Assembly: GCF_016765675.1 (NCBI RefSeq)
Contig: NZ_JAESWB010000355.1
Span: forward strand, 1 to 60,980
DNA length: 60,980 nt
Reading direction: 5' to 3'
Source of the DNA: Neobacillus paridis
GTDB taxonomy: Bacteria > Bacillota > Bacilli > Bacillales > Cytobacillaceae
Shown here: piece by piece, positions 43,633 through 52,031 of the stretch
How the letters are laid out: every line of letters begins with the position of its first letter
Position numbering within the stretch: position 1 is the first letter of the stretch
The notes under the pieces: model-generated
What the model was told of the DNA's origin: nothing
The model's input: the letters and a program-made list of their open reading frames with translations, nothing else
Database searches by the model: none
Position numbers and translations under genes: made by a program

Positions 43633-44710
43633 AATGACGGTTCGATTTGGCTTGATTGGCTGCGGGTTCATCTCAAGAAAGCATCTTCAGGCATTGGCCA
43701 GCTGTAAGGATGCACAGCTAACCGCCATTAGTGACCTGCATGTGGCGCGAATGGAGGAAACAAAGGAGTACTATCAATCCATTTCAGGAGAACCCCAAAC
43801 GATCACATGTTACACAGATTATCGAGAAATGCTTGCAGATTCGCAAATTGATGCCATTATTATTGCTTCTTTCTCCGGATTGCATGCCTTGATGGCTAAA
43901 GAAGTCCTCCGCGCGCAAAAACATGTTGTCCTGGAAAAGCCGATGGCACTGTCTATTGCAGAGGCGAATGAAATCATCGCACTGGCAGAGAAACAGCAAA
44001 GGGAACTTATGGTTTGCCACCAACTGCGGTTTCGGCCAGTCATGCAAAAAATAAAACAGCTGATTGACACCGGAAAAATTGGAAAACCTTATTTGGGTGT
44101 TGCTTCGATTCGAATTAATCGCACACCAGACTATTATTCAGCTGCTGCTTGGCGGGGGAAATGGTCTACTGATGGTGGAATGCTAATCAATCAAGGCATT
44201 CATCTAGTGGATCTGCTGCAATGGTTTCTTGGCGATGTAAAAACGGTGTATGGAGAAATCACTCAAACATCGCCAATCAAGGAAACGGAGGATGTGGCGG
44301 TAGGGATTATTCATTTTAAAAATAACGCCAAGGGGATTATCGAGGCGAATATAGTTACAAAGCCTTATAATCTTGGTTACTCTCTATCAATTTTTGGGGA
44401 AAAAGGGACAATCTCCATCGAAGGTCCCTCTCTTAATAAAATATCGCGCTGGTTTATGGAAGGAGAGGAAACCAATATGGAAGAACTGGACCAGCTTCTA
44501 AATGATGGGAATGAAGAGCTTTATATGTATGAGGACTTTATTGCAGCGGTAAATTCACAGGGCCGACATGTGCTGATTGATGGAAAAGAGGGGAAAAAAG
44601 CACTGGAAGTTATTTTTGCTATCTACCAATCAGAATTGAAGAAACAAGTTGTCAACTTTCCATTAACCTCATTCTCCACAACGGATATGAACAGAAAGGA
44701 AGGAAACTGA
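43622..44710 (+). CDS. Gfo/Idh/MocA-family oxidoreductase (WbpB-like)
   Basis: NAD(P)-dependent sugar oxidoreductase (362 residues). Rossmann motif FGLIGCGFISRKHLQAL, catalytic EKPMALSIAEANEI (Lys of EKP), and the C-terminal sheet domain with WSTDGGMLINQGIHLVDLLQWFLGDV. In the WbpB role it oxidises C3 of a UDP-GlcNAc-uronate before transamination. Start is uncertain: ATG 43622 overlaps the previous stop; ATG 43634 is four codons later and spaced better from AAAGG. Confidence 0.82.
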   Translation: MKTKMTVRFGLIGCGFISRKHLQALASCKDAQLTAISDLHVARMEETKEYYQSISGEPQTITCYTDYREMLADSQIDAIIIASFSGLHALMAKEVLRAQKHVVLEKPMALSIAEANEIIALAEKQQRELMVCHQLRFRPVMQKIKQLIDTGKIGKPYLGVASIRINRTPDYYSAAAWRGKWSTDGGMLINQGIHLVDLLQWFLGDVKTVYGEITQTSPIKETEDVAVGIIHFKNNAKGIIEANIVTKPYNLGYSLSIFGEKGTISIEGPSLNKISRWFMEGEETNMEELDQLLNDGNEELYMYEDFIAAVNSQGRHVLIDGKEGKKALEVIFAIYQSELKKQVVNFPLTSFSTTDMNRKEGN

Positions 44711-44712
44711 CG

Positions 44713-45684
44713 ATGAAATTTGGAAATGTTGTTGTGACGGGCGGTGCCGGATTTTTAGGGTCGCAGCTTGTTAGAAGACTTATGCCCTTATGTGACCATA
44801 TTTATATTATCGATGATTTATCAACCGGAAATAGGGAGGCCATTCCGCAATCAGACCGGGTCACCTTCTATGAAGGAAGTATTACGAATGAAAAAATATT
44901 GGAAGAGGTATTGCCTCAGGTAGAATATGTCTTCCATTTTGCCTGTAAAAATCTCGTCTTATCCGTAGAGAGCATGAATGATGATTTTGAAACCAATCTT
45001 TTTGGAGGCTATTTGCTTCTGCAAAAGACACAGGAATGCTGCCGTGGATTAAAGCGATTTGTCTATGCCTCCACTACCTCTATATACAGCCAAGCTGACA
45101 TTTTACCGACACCGGAATCTTTCTATAATATCAAACTTCCTTATGCAGCCAGCAAATTTTCAATGGAGCATTATTGTCATGTCTATCAGGAAATGTATCA
45201 AATGCCGATTAGCATTCTAAGATTTTCCAATGTCTATGGACCAGGGCAGCTCGCTAGCAATCCCTATTGCGGGGTGGTGGCGAAATTCTTCGAGGCAGCG
45301 CAAAATCAACAGCCACTGGTTATTTTCGGCGACGGAAGTCAAACGCGGGATTTCACCTATGTGGAAGACGCGATGGATGCGGTATTGCTGGCGGCTAAGA
45401 ACGAGAAAGCCGTTGGGGCTGTTTATAATGTGGGAACCGGGATTGAAACAAGCGTCCTTGACTTAGCGGAAGAGGTTCGCAAAGTATGCGGGCAGAAAGA
45501 CCTTCCATTACAGTTTGCTCCAAAGCGAAAAGTGGATGTCGTACAAAGGAGGAGTATCCTGGCTGAGAAGATCCGCGCTGATTTAAAATGGCAACCATCT
45601 CATACCATTGCCGAGGGAGTTGCTAAAACCTATCAATGGCTTCAAGGAGGGAAGAAGCTTGAAAATCTTTCACGGAACGACTGA
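44713..45684 (+). CDS. Extended SDR: NAD-dependent sugar-nucleotide epimerase/decarboxylase
   Basis: Extended short-chain dehydrogenase (323 residues). NAD-binding VVTGGAGFLGSQLVRRL, DDLSTGNREAI, catalytic tetrad with S/T near STTSIYSQ and YAASK, then RFSNVYGPGQ and RDFTYVEDAMDAVL. It resembles UDP-glucose 4-epimerase and UDP-glucuronate decarboxylase families; which reaction cannot be told from sequence. ATG follows GGAAGG. Its 3' end overlaps the next glycosyltransferase by 26 nt. Confidence 0.82.
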   Translation: MKFGNVVVTGGAGFLGSQLVRRLMPLCDHIYIIDDLSTGNREAIPQSDRVTFYEGSITNEKILEEVLPQVEYVFHFACKNLVLSVESMNDDFETNLFGGYLLLQKTQECCRGLKRFVYASTTSIYSQADILPTPESFYNIKLPYAASKFSMEHYCHVYQEMYQMPISILRFSNVYGPGQLASNPYCGVVAKFFEAAQNQQPLVIFGDGSQTRDFTYVEDAMDAVLLAAKNEKAVGAVYNVGTGIETSVLDLAEEVRKVCGQKDLPLQFAPKRKVDVVQRRSILAEKIRADLKWQPSHTIAEGVAKTYQWLQGGKKLENLSRND

Positions 45685-46648
45685 AATTGCCGGACAAATG
45701 GGAATTTTGAGCAGTGCTCTGGCAAAAAAAGGGCATTATTCAATAGGCTATAACACGTTCCATTCTTACCTTGGTTATAAGGATTTTCTCGTCAATACCG
45801 ATCAGGACGGCCTTGAAGAAAAGACTCAGTATATTCTCGATTACTTTGATCTATTTCATTTTCATTATGGCACAACCCTTTCCCCGGAATTTACCGATTT
45901 GCCGGAAATAAAAAGCCGAAATAAAAAAATGGTTATGCATCACTGGGGGAATGATGTCCGGTTTCATGACCGGGCGAAAATCCACAATCCATATGTATAT
46001 ACGGGAGACTCCCCACCTAATGAAGATATCCATGCCAAATTATTGAAAATTACCACCTATATAAAAGAAGCCATTGTTCAAGATTATGAGGTGTATGAAT
46101 ACGTCAAAGACTATTATGAGAAGGTACATGTCGTACCCATTGCGATTGACCTGTCCCATTTCGAGCCCAATTATCCGTCCGTGCAAAAGAAAAGGCCGCT
46201 TATTCTTCATGCCCCAACCAATCCGGACTTTAAAGGTACCCGCTATATTGAACAGACAATAGAAAGATTAAAGGATGAGTATGATTTTGACTATCAGCGA
46301 ATTGAGAAAATGAACCATGAGGAAGCGATTAAAGTTTACAGGAATGCGGATATCATTCTTGATCAGGTCTTATGCGGATCCTACGGATTACTAAGTGTGG
46401 AATCGATGGCCCTAGGGAAGCCTGTAGTCACATTTATTCGTCCTGATCTTATTTCTACCTTTCCGCCCGGGTTACCAATTGTGAATGCTAATCCTGATAA
46501 TTTATATGAACAAACCAAAAAGCTGCTTGAACATCCTGAATGGCGTCGTGAACTTGGTGAAAAAGGCCGACAATATGTGGAAAAGGTTCATTCACATGAT
46601 ATCGTAGCCGACCAATTGCTCACCATTTATTTTAATTTAAAGGAATAG
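45659..46648 (+). CDS. GT4-type glycosyltransferase (second paralogue)
   Basis: A 329-residue GT-B glycosyltransferase closely related to that at 38879: [71 protein letters not shown] and YGLLSVESMALGKPVVTFIR. TTG 45659 is chosen since AAGGAGGG lies 6-7 nt upstream, inside the epimerase 3' end. The pair probably adds successive or alternative sugars to the same glycan (inference). Confidence 0.8.
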   Translation: MKIFHGTTEIAGQMGILSSALAKKGHYSIGYNTFHSYLGYKDFLVNTDQDGLEEKTQYILDYFDLFHFHYGTTLSPEFTDLPEIKSRNKKMVMHHWGNDVRFHDRAKIHNPYVYTGDSPPNEDIHAKLLKITTYIKEAIVQDYEVYEYVKDYYEKVHVVPIAIDLSHFEPNYPSVQKKRPLILHAPTNPDFKGTRYIEQTIERLKDEYDFDYQRIEKMNHEEAIKVYRNADIILDQVLCGSYGLLSVESMALGKPVVTFIRPDLISTFPPGLPIVNANPDNLYEQTKKLLEHPEWRRELGEKGRQYVEKVHSHDIVADQLLTIYFNLKE

Positions 46649-46665
46649 AAAAGGAGGACAAAAAT

Positions 46666-46713
46666 TTGCTCGAAGTGTTCGTTATCAAGCGGATGCAGGG
46701 CAAAACGGGATAA
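46666..46713 (+). CDS. Possible 15-residue ORF with strong ribosome site
   Basis: TTG start with AAAGGAGGAC 6 nt upstream, encoding LLEVFVIKRMQGKTG then stop. It may be a leader peptide, or the leftover start of a deleted gene at the glycan island edge. Nothing is recognised. Confidence 0.2.
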   Translation: MLEVFVIKRMQGKTG

Positions 46714-46795
46714 AAAATTTGGCAATGGAATTCAATCAACTCTTTGCATTTCTTCTGAACGCGGGATAAAGAATAGTGCTAAGAGGTGAAAAGAA

Positions 46796-47239
46796 GTGAC
46801 TGTAATTACAACCTTTAAAGAAAAGCGACTGGAAAAACAAATGAAATATGAACGCTCTGTCCTGCGTGAGTTATCGATCCAATCGCTAAAGACGCGGGTG
46901 CAGCAATTATTTGGTTCAATGAGACTTACCTCGAACTTGATTATGAATGCGGGTGTTGAAGAGGCCTGTTATGATATCGCCCTTGAAGCTTATTTATTGG
47001 GAGCAAAATTCAGCAAGTTTGGCTACTACGGTGAGGAAATCGAAAAAGTCAGACTGCGCTGTTTTCAAGAAGAGAAACATTTAATTGATACCCTGTATAA
47101 TTTTTTATTATATTGGGGCAGCGGACAAGAAGGCGCAATGAGCGAAGCGCTTTATTACCAGTGCGAGCAATATGTCCATATCTGGTGGCAAGAGGGCTTT
47201 GAAAAAGGAAAAATGCGCCATAAACTGCGGTTACATTAA
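46796..47239 (+). CDS. ybaK: DUF2521 protein YbaK
   Basis: A 147-residue Bacillus-specific protein of unknown function, matching B. subtilis YbaK in length, position before cwlD and sequence: RSVLRELSIQSLKTRVQQLFG, EEACYDIALEAYLLGAKFSKFGYYGE, FQEEKHLIDTLYNFLLYW and WWQEGFEKGKMRHKLRLH. GTG start after GAGGTG. Here it is separated from cwlD by about 9 kb of added genes. Confidence 0.85.
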   Translation: MTVITTFKEKRLEKQMKYERSVLRELSIQSLKTRVQQLFGSMRLTSNLIMNAGVEEACYDIALEAYLLGAKFSKFGYYGEEIEKVRLRCFQEEKHLIDTLYNFLLYWGSGQEGAMSEALYYQCEQYVHIWWQEGFEKGKMRHKLRLH

Positions 47240-47354
47240 CGAATTTACTGTGCATCAGAATGTCCCTAAAAATACATTGACGGCTCACGAAAGAATTTGT
47301 CATAGTAGATGGTGACGAGGACCGTTATTTCTGTTTTTTCTGAGAGGGATAAAA

Positions 47355-49403
47355 ATGTTTAGTTACCAATTCAAAGTAACGAAAGAAAATGGACTGCATA
47401 TCCGGGTTGTGGCAACATTGATAGCCAAATTTCAAGGCATCCTGGAAAGTCACGAGAAACTGAAGAATGTCATACTCGAATATCGGGAACAAAAAGTTCC
47501 AATCACCCATTTTTATCAGATCGTTTCATTAAAAATCAAACGGGGAGAGTCAGTCTCGATTCATTGTGAGAATCCGCTTACCCCATGCGAACAAGCAGAG
47601 ATTGCGCAACTGCTCCAGCAGCAGCCAGATGATGGGATCCAGAAAGAAGCGGATCGGCTGTTAGTGGAAAACTCGTTAACGTTTGATGTCATCCTTAAGC
47701 ATATTCTTAGCGGTATTATCGTAGTGAATAAGGAAAATAGAATTACCTTTGTAAATGATGAAGCACAACGGTTATTAGGAAAACAAGATAGGGACTTGCT
47801 CAACCAAAAGGCAGATGAGGTCATTCCTGACTCCCATTTGGCCTTTATATTAAAGTCAGGAAAAAAAGAGGCAGCCCAAAGGCAGCAGCTCGGCAACAGA
47901 GTTATTATGACAAATAGATCACCGATTTTGTTAGACGATGAAATTATTGGAGCTACGGCCATTTTTCAAGATATTTCAACTATAGAGGCTTTGAGCAGAG
48001 AGCTAAGCGAGACAAAGAAATTACAGAAAGAGCTAGAGCTGGTCCTTCAATCTGTCGATGATTTAATGGCCTTGTCTGATGTCAGCGGGAAATTAATCTT
48101 TTTAAATTCCGCCTTTATGAACTTAATGGAACAGGAACGACTGAATTACCATGTTCGTGATATTGTCGGTGAGGATCTGTGGAACGAGATCCATACTCAA
48201 TATGTCTCACGGGCGAAAATTGTCTCATTTTCCAGGCAGGCTACCTATATTGCCCGAGTCAATCCGACGATGGTCGATGGTGAATTTCGCGGGACGGTCA
48301 TTGCCTTGCTTCCTATTGATGATATGAAAAAGCTGGTTGAACAACTGCAAATGGAAAAGGAAAGAACCCGATATTTAGAAAGGGAGCTGTCGAAACATCA
48401 ATTATTTGATGCCGCCTTTAATCCATTGATTGGTGAAAGTTCAACGTTTAAAGATACGATTTCGCTTGCAAACAAAGTGGCCAAAACAGATGCGACCGTG
48501 CTGATTACCGGTGAGAGCGGGACGGGAAAGGAACTGGTGGCTAAAGCGATTCATGGGGCCAGTTCCCGCAAAGAAAAGCCATTTATTCGTGTTAATTGTG
48601 CCGCGATCCCGCCGCAGTTGATTGAAAGTGAATTATTTGGCCATGAAAAAGGGGCCTTTACCGGAGCAATTCAAACGAGAAAAGGAAAATTTGAATTAGC
48701 CAATCATGGCACAATCTTTTTGGATGAAATCGGTGATCTCAATTTTGATTTGCAAGCCAAAATATTGCGCGTTTTACAAGAAAAAGAGCTGGAACGTGTC
48801 GGGGGATACGAAACGATTTCTCTCGATGTCCGGGTTATCGCAGCAACCCACCAAGATTTAGAGCAGATGGTGGAAAAGGGCACATTTCGTGAAGATCTTT
48901 ATTACCGGCTTCATGTCGTACCGATCCATCTTCCCCCGTTAAGAAAGCGATTATCCGATATTCCGCTGTTGGCAGAATATTTTCGGATCCGATATAATGA
49001 CCGCTTGGGAAAAAATATCAACAAATATGAAGCAGGCTTTATGGAAGTGCTAAAAAATTATCAGTGGCCCGGCAATATTCGTGAATTGCAGAATATGATG
49101 GAGCGTTTACTTACACTGGAAGATGGCGACACCCTATCGATTACCAGCCTTCCTGATTATATTATCAATCCATCACAATCAAGCGGTAAAGAAACGAAGG
49201 CAGCCTTCGCGGAATTAATTGAAAATTTGCCAATTCAAATGATGGAAGACTATGAAAAAATGATCTATACTCATGTCGTTCAGTTTTACCCAAGTTTTAA
49301 CCAAATCGCTCAGGCACTAGGGGTCACCCATAAAACGGTCGCTGCCAAGGTGAGAAAATATCATTTAACCAGCCTTGTTGGGAAAAAGTATCAACACCAT
49401 TGA
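47355..49403 (+). CDS. Sigma-54-dependent activator with N-terminal HPr-like domain (DhaR-like role)
   Basis: Enhancer-binding protein (682 residues). Domains: HPr-like (1-about 75) with ENGLHIRVVATLIAKF keeping His15 and Arg17 but no Ser46 equivalent; PAS (about 108-210, IIVVNKENRITFVNDEAQRL); second PAS (about 225-335); AAA+ (about 355-590) with Walker A GESGTGKE, GAFTGA sigma-54 contact, Walker B GTIFLDEIGD; Fis-type helix-turn-helix (about 640-672). ATG after AGAGGGA. It lies directly upstream of a -24/-12 promoter and dhaKLM-HPr. Likely activates that operon, with PTS phosphorylation as input (inference). Confidence 0.88.
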   Translation: MFSYQFKVTKENGLHIRVVATLIAKFQGILESHEKLKNVILEYREQKVPITHFYQIVSLKIKRGESVSIHCENPLTPCEQAEIAQLLQQQPDDGIQKEADRLLVENSLTFDVILKHILSGIIVVNKENRITFVNDEAQRLLGKQDRDLLNQKADEVIPDSHLAFILKSGKKEAAQRQQLGNRVIMTNRSPILLDDEIIGATAIFQDISTIEALSRELSETKKLQKELELVLQSVDDLMALSDVSGKLIFLNSAFMNLMEQERLNYHVRDIVGEDLWNEIHTQYVSRAKIVSFSRQATYIARVNPTMVDGEFRGTVIALLPIDDMKKLVEQLQMEKERTRYLERELSKHQLFDAAFNPLIGESSTFKDTISLANKVAKTDATVLITGESGTGKELVAKAIHGASSRKEKPFIRVNCAAIPPQLIESELFGHEKGAFTGAIQTRKGKFELANHGTIFLDEIGDLNFDLQAKILRVLQEKELERVGGYETISLDVRVIAATHQDLEQMVEKGTFREDLYYRLHVVPIHLPPLRKRLSDIPLLAEYFRIRYNDRLGKNINKYEAGFMEVLKNYQWPGNIRELQNMMERLLTLEDGDTLSITSLPDYIINPSQSSGKETKAAFAELIENLPIQMMEDYEKMIYTHVVQFYPSFNQIAQALGVTHKTVAAKVRKYHLTSLVGKKYQHH

Positions 49404-49406
49404 TAC
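49388..49406 (+). repeat. Inverted repeat at the end of the activator gene
   Basis: GTATCA (49388-49393) / TGATAC (49401-49406), 7-nt loop, overlapping the stop. Could be an upstream activator site or a hairpin. Confidence 0.4.
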
Positions 49407-49420
49407 ATTTTCCCTATTTT

Positions 49421-49438
49421 TTTGGAATCGATTTCAAA
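49421..49438 (+). repeat. Near-perfect 18-bp palindrome upstream of the sigma-54 promoter
   Basis: TTTGGAATCGATTTCAAA, eight of nine pairs match. It ends 27 bp before the -24 element. Candidate site for the activator or for a repressor. Confidence 0.45.
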
Positions 49439-49465
49439 AGGCCTGAAATAGAGCCCTTTTTCATT

Positions 49466-49481
49466 TGGCATGAATTATGCA
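49466..49481 (+). promoter_or_regulatory. Sigma-54 (-24/-12) promoter for the dha operon
   Basis: TGGCATGAATTATGCA, with GG at -24 and GC at -12 separated by exactly 10 nt (consensus TGGCAC-N5-TTGCA). It lies 45 nt before the dhaK start. Confidence 0.8.
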
Positions 49482-49525
49482 TTGAAGGTTTATGTACAGG
49501 CATATATATTGAGGAGGTTTTTTCA

Positions 49526-50518
49526 ATGAAAAAAGTAATCAATAACCCAGAAGCCGTGGTTCATGAAATGATTGAAGGGATGGTTCAGGCATATCCCGAT
49601 AAACTTCGCCATCTCGAAGGAACAACGGTAATCGTTCGTGCCGATGCTCCTGTTCCCGGCAAAGTGGCCGTGATCAGCGGAGGAGGCAGCGGTCATGAAC
49701 CATCACATGCAGGTTACGTTGGTCGAGGGATGCTGGATGCTGCAGTCGCAGGTGAAGTATTTACGTCTCCTACTCCGGATCAAATTTACGAAGGTATGAA
49801 GGCCATTGACAGTGGTAATGGCGTCCTAATGGTGATTAAGAATTACACCGGCGATGTTATGAATTTTGAAATGGCTGCAGAATTAGCGGAAGCGGAAGGA
49901 ATTAAGGTTGCCAAAGTCATTGTTAATGATGACGTTGCCGTTGAAAACAGCACGTTTACCACCGGCCGCCGCGGTATTGCCGGTACGGTTTTTGTACATA
50001 AAATTGCCGGAGCAAAAGCGGAAAAAGGCGGTTCCTTAGAAGAAGTCGAAGCGGTCGCCAATAAAGTAATCAGCCACGTAAAAAGTATGGGGATTGCCCT
50101 CACTCCATGTACGATTCCAGCTGTAGGGAAGCCGGGATTTGAAATTTCTGAAGAAGAAATGGAAGTGGGCATGGGGATCCATGGTGAACCTGGTATTGAG
50201 AGAACAAAGGTGAAAACCTCCCATGAAATTGCTGAGCTGCTCGTTGAAAAAGTTCTCGCTGAACATCAGCTCACAGCGGAAGATAAGGTTGCCGTCCTGA
50301 TCAATGGCTTAGGTGCCACACCACTGATGGAATTATTTATTTTCAATAAAGACGTTTCGGAAATTTTGGCGAAGAAGGGTGTCCAAGTGTATAAAACCTT
50401 TGTTGGCGAGTATATGACATCGATTGAGATGGCAGGCCTTTCCCTGTCAATTTTGAAACTGGATGATGAATTGACTGAACTTCTTGAAGCACCTGCGGAT
50501 ACAGCTGCTTGGAAATAA
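49526..50518 (+). CDS. dhaK: Dihydroxyacetone kinase subunit DhaK
   Basis: Dihydroxyacetone-binding subunit of the PTS-dependent kinase (330 residues). Substrate forms a hemiaminal with His219 in GMGIHGEPGIER. Other marks: VISGGGSGHEPSHAGYVG, GEVFTSPTPDQI, IKNYTGDVMNFEMAAE and RRGIAGTVFVHKIAGA. ATG 49526 follows GAGGAGG; the frame is open upstream into the promoter. First gene of dhaK-dhaL-dhaM-HPr. Confidence 0.95.
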   Translation: MKKVINNPEAVVHEMIEGMVQAYPDKLRHLEGTTVIVRADAPVPGKVAVISGGGSGHEPSHAGYVGRGMLDAAVAGEVFTSPTPDQIYEGMKAIDSGNGVLMVIKNYTGDVMNFEMAAELAEAEGIKVAKVIVNDDVAVENSTFTTGRRGIAGTVFVHKIAGAKAEKGGSLEEVEAVANKVISHVKSMGIALTPCTIPAVGKPGFEISEEEMEVGMGIHGEPGIERTKVKTSHEIAELLVEKVLAEHQLTAEDKVAVLINGLGATPLMELFIFNKDVSEILAKKGVQVYKTFVGEYMTSIEMAGLSLSILKLDDELTELLEAPADTAAWK

Positions 50519-50534
50519 TGGAGGTGGAAAGCAG

Positions 50535-51152
50535 ATGAATCAACAAAATATGAAAGACTGGCTGATTCTGGCAAATGAAAGAATCCAAGAACAAAAAGAT
50601 TATCTCTCGGAATTAGACCGGGCAATTGGTGACGGAGACCATGGTGTCAACATGGCGAGAGGATTTCAAGAAGTGAGTAATAAACTAGCTACCCAGGAAT
50701 TCACGGACATCGGTGCGATGCTACAGCAGGTAGCGATGACGCTGATTGGAAAAGTGGGCGGCGCCTCGGGACCGCTTTACGGGACGGCCTTTTTAAAAGC
50801 CTCTACCGCTTTGAAAGGAAAAGGGGAGTGCACTAATATTGATTTGGCCAATGCCCTAAATGAAGCACTGAAAGGAATTAAACTACGGGGAAAGGCGGAA
50901 ATAGGCGAGAAAACGATGGTCGATGTATGGGAGCCCGTCGTTAGCAAATGGCTGGACAATCCAGAAGCAGGCATGGATGAGTTAATCGAATTTACGCATG
51001 AATGCATGGTGGAAACAAAAGCGATGGAAGCTAAAAAGGGCAGGGCAGCCTATTTAGGAAAAAGATCAATTGGGACGTTCGATCCCGGCGCCGTTTCCTC
51101 CGAACTTTTATTTAGCTCTTTATTCACGGTATTAAAGGGTGCTGCCTCATGA
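50535..51152 (+). CDS. dhaL: Dihydroxyacetone kinase subunit DhaL
   Basis: ADP-binding subunit (205 residues) that moves phosphate from DhaM to dihydroxyacetone on DhaK. The nucleotide-metal site is DRAIGDGDHGVNMARGF (Asp28, Asp33, Asp35), followed by GGASGPLYGTAFLKAS and the C-terminal KGRAAYLGKRSIGTFDPGAVS. ATG 50535 after GGAGGTG. Overlaps dhaM by 4 nt. Confidence 0.95.
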   Translation: MNQQNMKDWLILANERIQEQKDYLSELDRAIGDGDHGVNMARGFQEVSNKLATQEFTDIGAMLQQVAMTLIGKVGGASGPLYGTAFLKASTALKGKGECTNIDLANALNEALKGIKLRGKAEIGEKTMVDVWEPVVSKWLDNPEAGMDELIEFTHECMVETKAMEAKKGRAAYLGKRSIGTFDPGAVSSELLFSSLFTVLKGAAS

Positions 51153-51538
51153 GTGTCGGTATTGTATTAATCTCTCATAGTCACGAACTGGTGGAAGGTC
51201 TGCGAAAAATCTTGCATCAAATCCAGCCAGAGGTAGAGATTGCTATTGCCGGCGGGACAGAAGAAAATGAAATTGGAACAAGCGCAATCAAAATCAAGCA
51301 GGCAATTGAAAAAGCGGACTCAGAAAGCGGCGTCGCTGTGTTATTTGATTTAGGCAGCGCTTTGTTAAATGCCCAGCTGGCAGTCGAATTGTTGGAAACT
51401 AATACAAAAGTTGCTTTTTGCGATGCCCCGTTGGTTGAAGGAGCTTACACCGCGGTTATTGAAGCGGGAATTGGAAGTTCTTTGGAGGAAGTCGTCAAGG
51501 CGGCAGAAAGTGTCAAAGAAGTTCCCAAGCTTTTGTAA
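51149..51538 (+). CDS. dhaM: PTS-dependent dihydroxyacetone kinase phosphotransferase subunit DhaM
   Basis: Short DhaM (129 residues) with only the EIIA-mannose-like domain. The phosphorylated His is His10 in IVLISHSHELVEG. Conserved AGGTEENEIGTSAIKI and VLFDLGSALLNAQLAVE. E. coli DhaM also carries HPr and EI domains; here those are absent and a separate HPr gene follows 19 nt later. Translation coupled to dhaL. Confidence 0.92.
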   Translation: MSVGIVLISHSHELVEGLRKILHQIQPEVEIAIAGGTEENEIGTSAIKIKQAIEKADSESGVAVLFDLGSALLNAQLAVELLETNTKVAFCDAPLVEGAYTAVIEAGIGSSLEEVVKAAESVKEVPKLL

Positions 51539-51557
51539 AGAATCAGGAGTTGAAGAT

Positions 51558-51812
51558 ATGATTCAAAAACAAATTGAAGTGCGAATTGAAAATGGGTTGC
51601 ATGCTCGTCCGGCGGGGGAGCTTGTAAAATTATTAAAGCCATATAAAAGCACCGTCCATTTAGTGAAAGATGGTAAAAAGTTTAATATGAAAAGCATTAT
51701 CCATATTATGTCGACTTCCGTTAAGGAAGGAGATCTCCTTCATTTGGAAGTGGACGGTGAAGACGAAGACGAAGTAGCCGCGAAGCTGGCATCCTTTTTT
51801 CAGCAGCATTGA
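51558..51812 (+). CDS. HPr-family phosphocarrier dedicated to the dha operon
   Basis: An 84-residue HPr protein. Catalytic His15 lies in ENGLHARPAGELV, and Ser46 (KSIIHIMS) is present, so both the PEP-dependent site and the HPrK-type regulatory site are kept. It would carry phosphate from enzyme I (not encoded here) to DhaM and perhaps to the HPr-like domain of the upstream activator. ATG after AGGAGTTGAAG. Not the main ptsH locus judging from context. Confidence 0.9.
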   Translation: MIQKQIEVRIENGLHARPAGELVKLLKPYKSTVHLVKDGKKFNMKSIIHIMSTSVKEGDLLHLEVDGEDEDEVAAKLASFFQQH

Positions 51813-51824
51813 TCAATAAGCTGT

Positions 51825-51863
51825 AAAGGCTCTCAACAAATTGGTTGGGGGTCTTTATTTTTT
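51825..51863 (+). terminator. Terminator after the dha operon
   Basis: AAAGGCTCTCAAC pairs (with G-T pairs) with GTTGGGGGTCTTT, followed by a long T-rich run. Confidence 0.7.
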
Positions 51864-52031
51864 TTAAAAGGGCTGTATCCCTCCGTTCGTGGCCTACTCA
51901 AACTGATGGTAGATTGGGTCCTTAGTATGAATGTTCCTTAGCAAAGCAAATATGGGGACAAGCCGTTACGATATGCACGGTCCTATGAGAAACCTCCGAC
52001 ACCTTGGGTCGATAACCAAAGGGTTTGTTGT

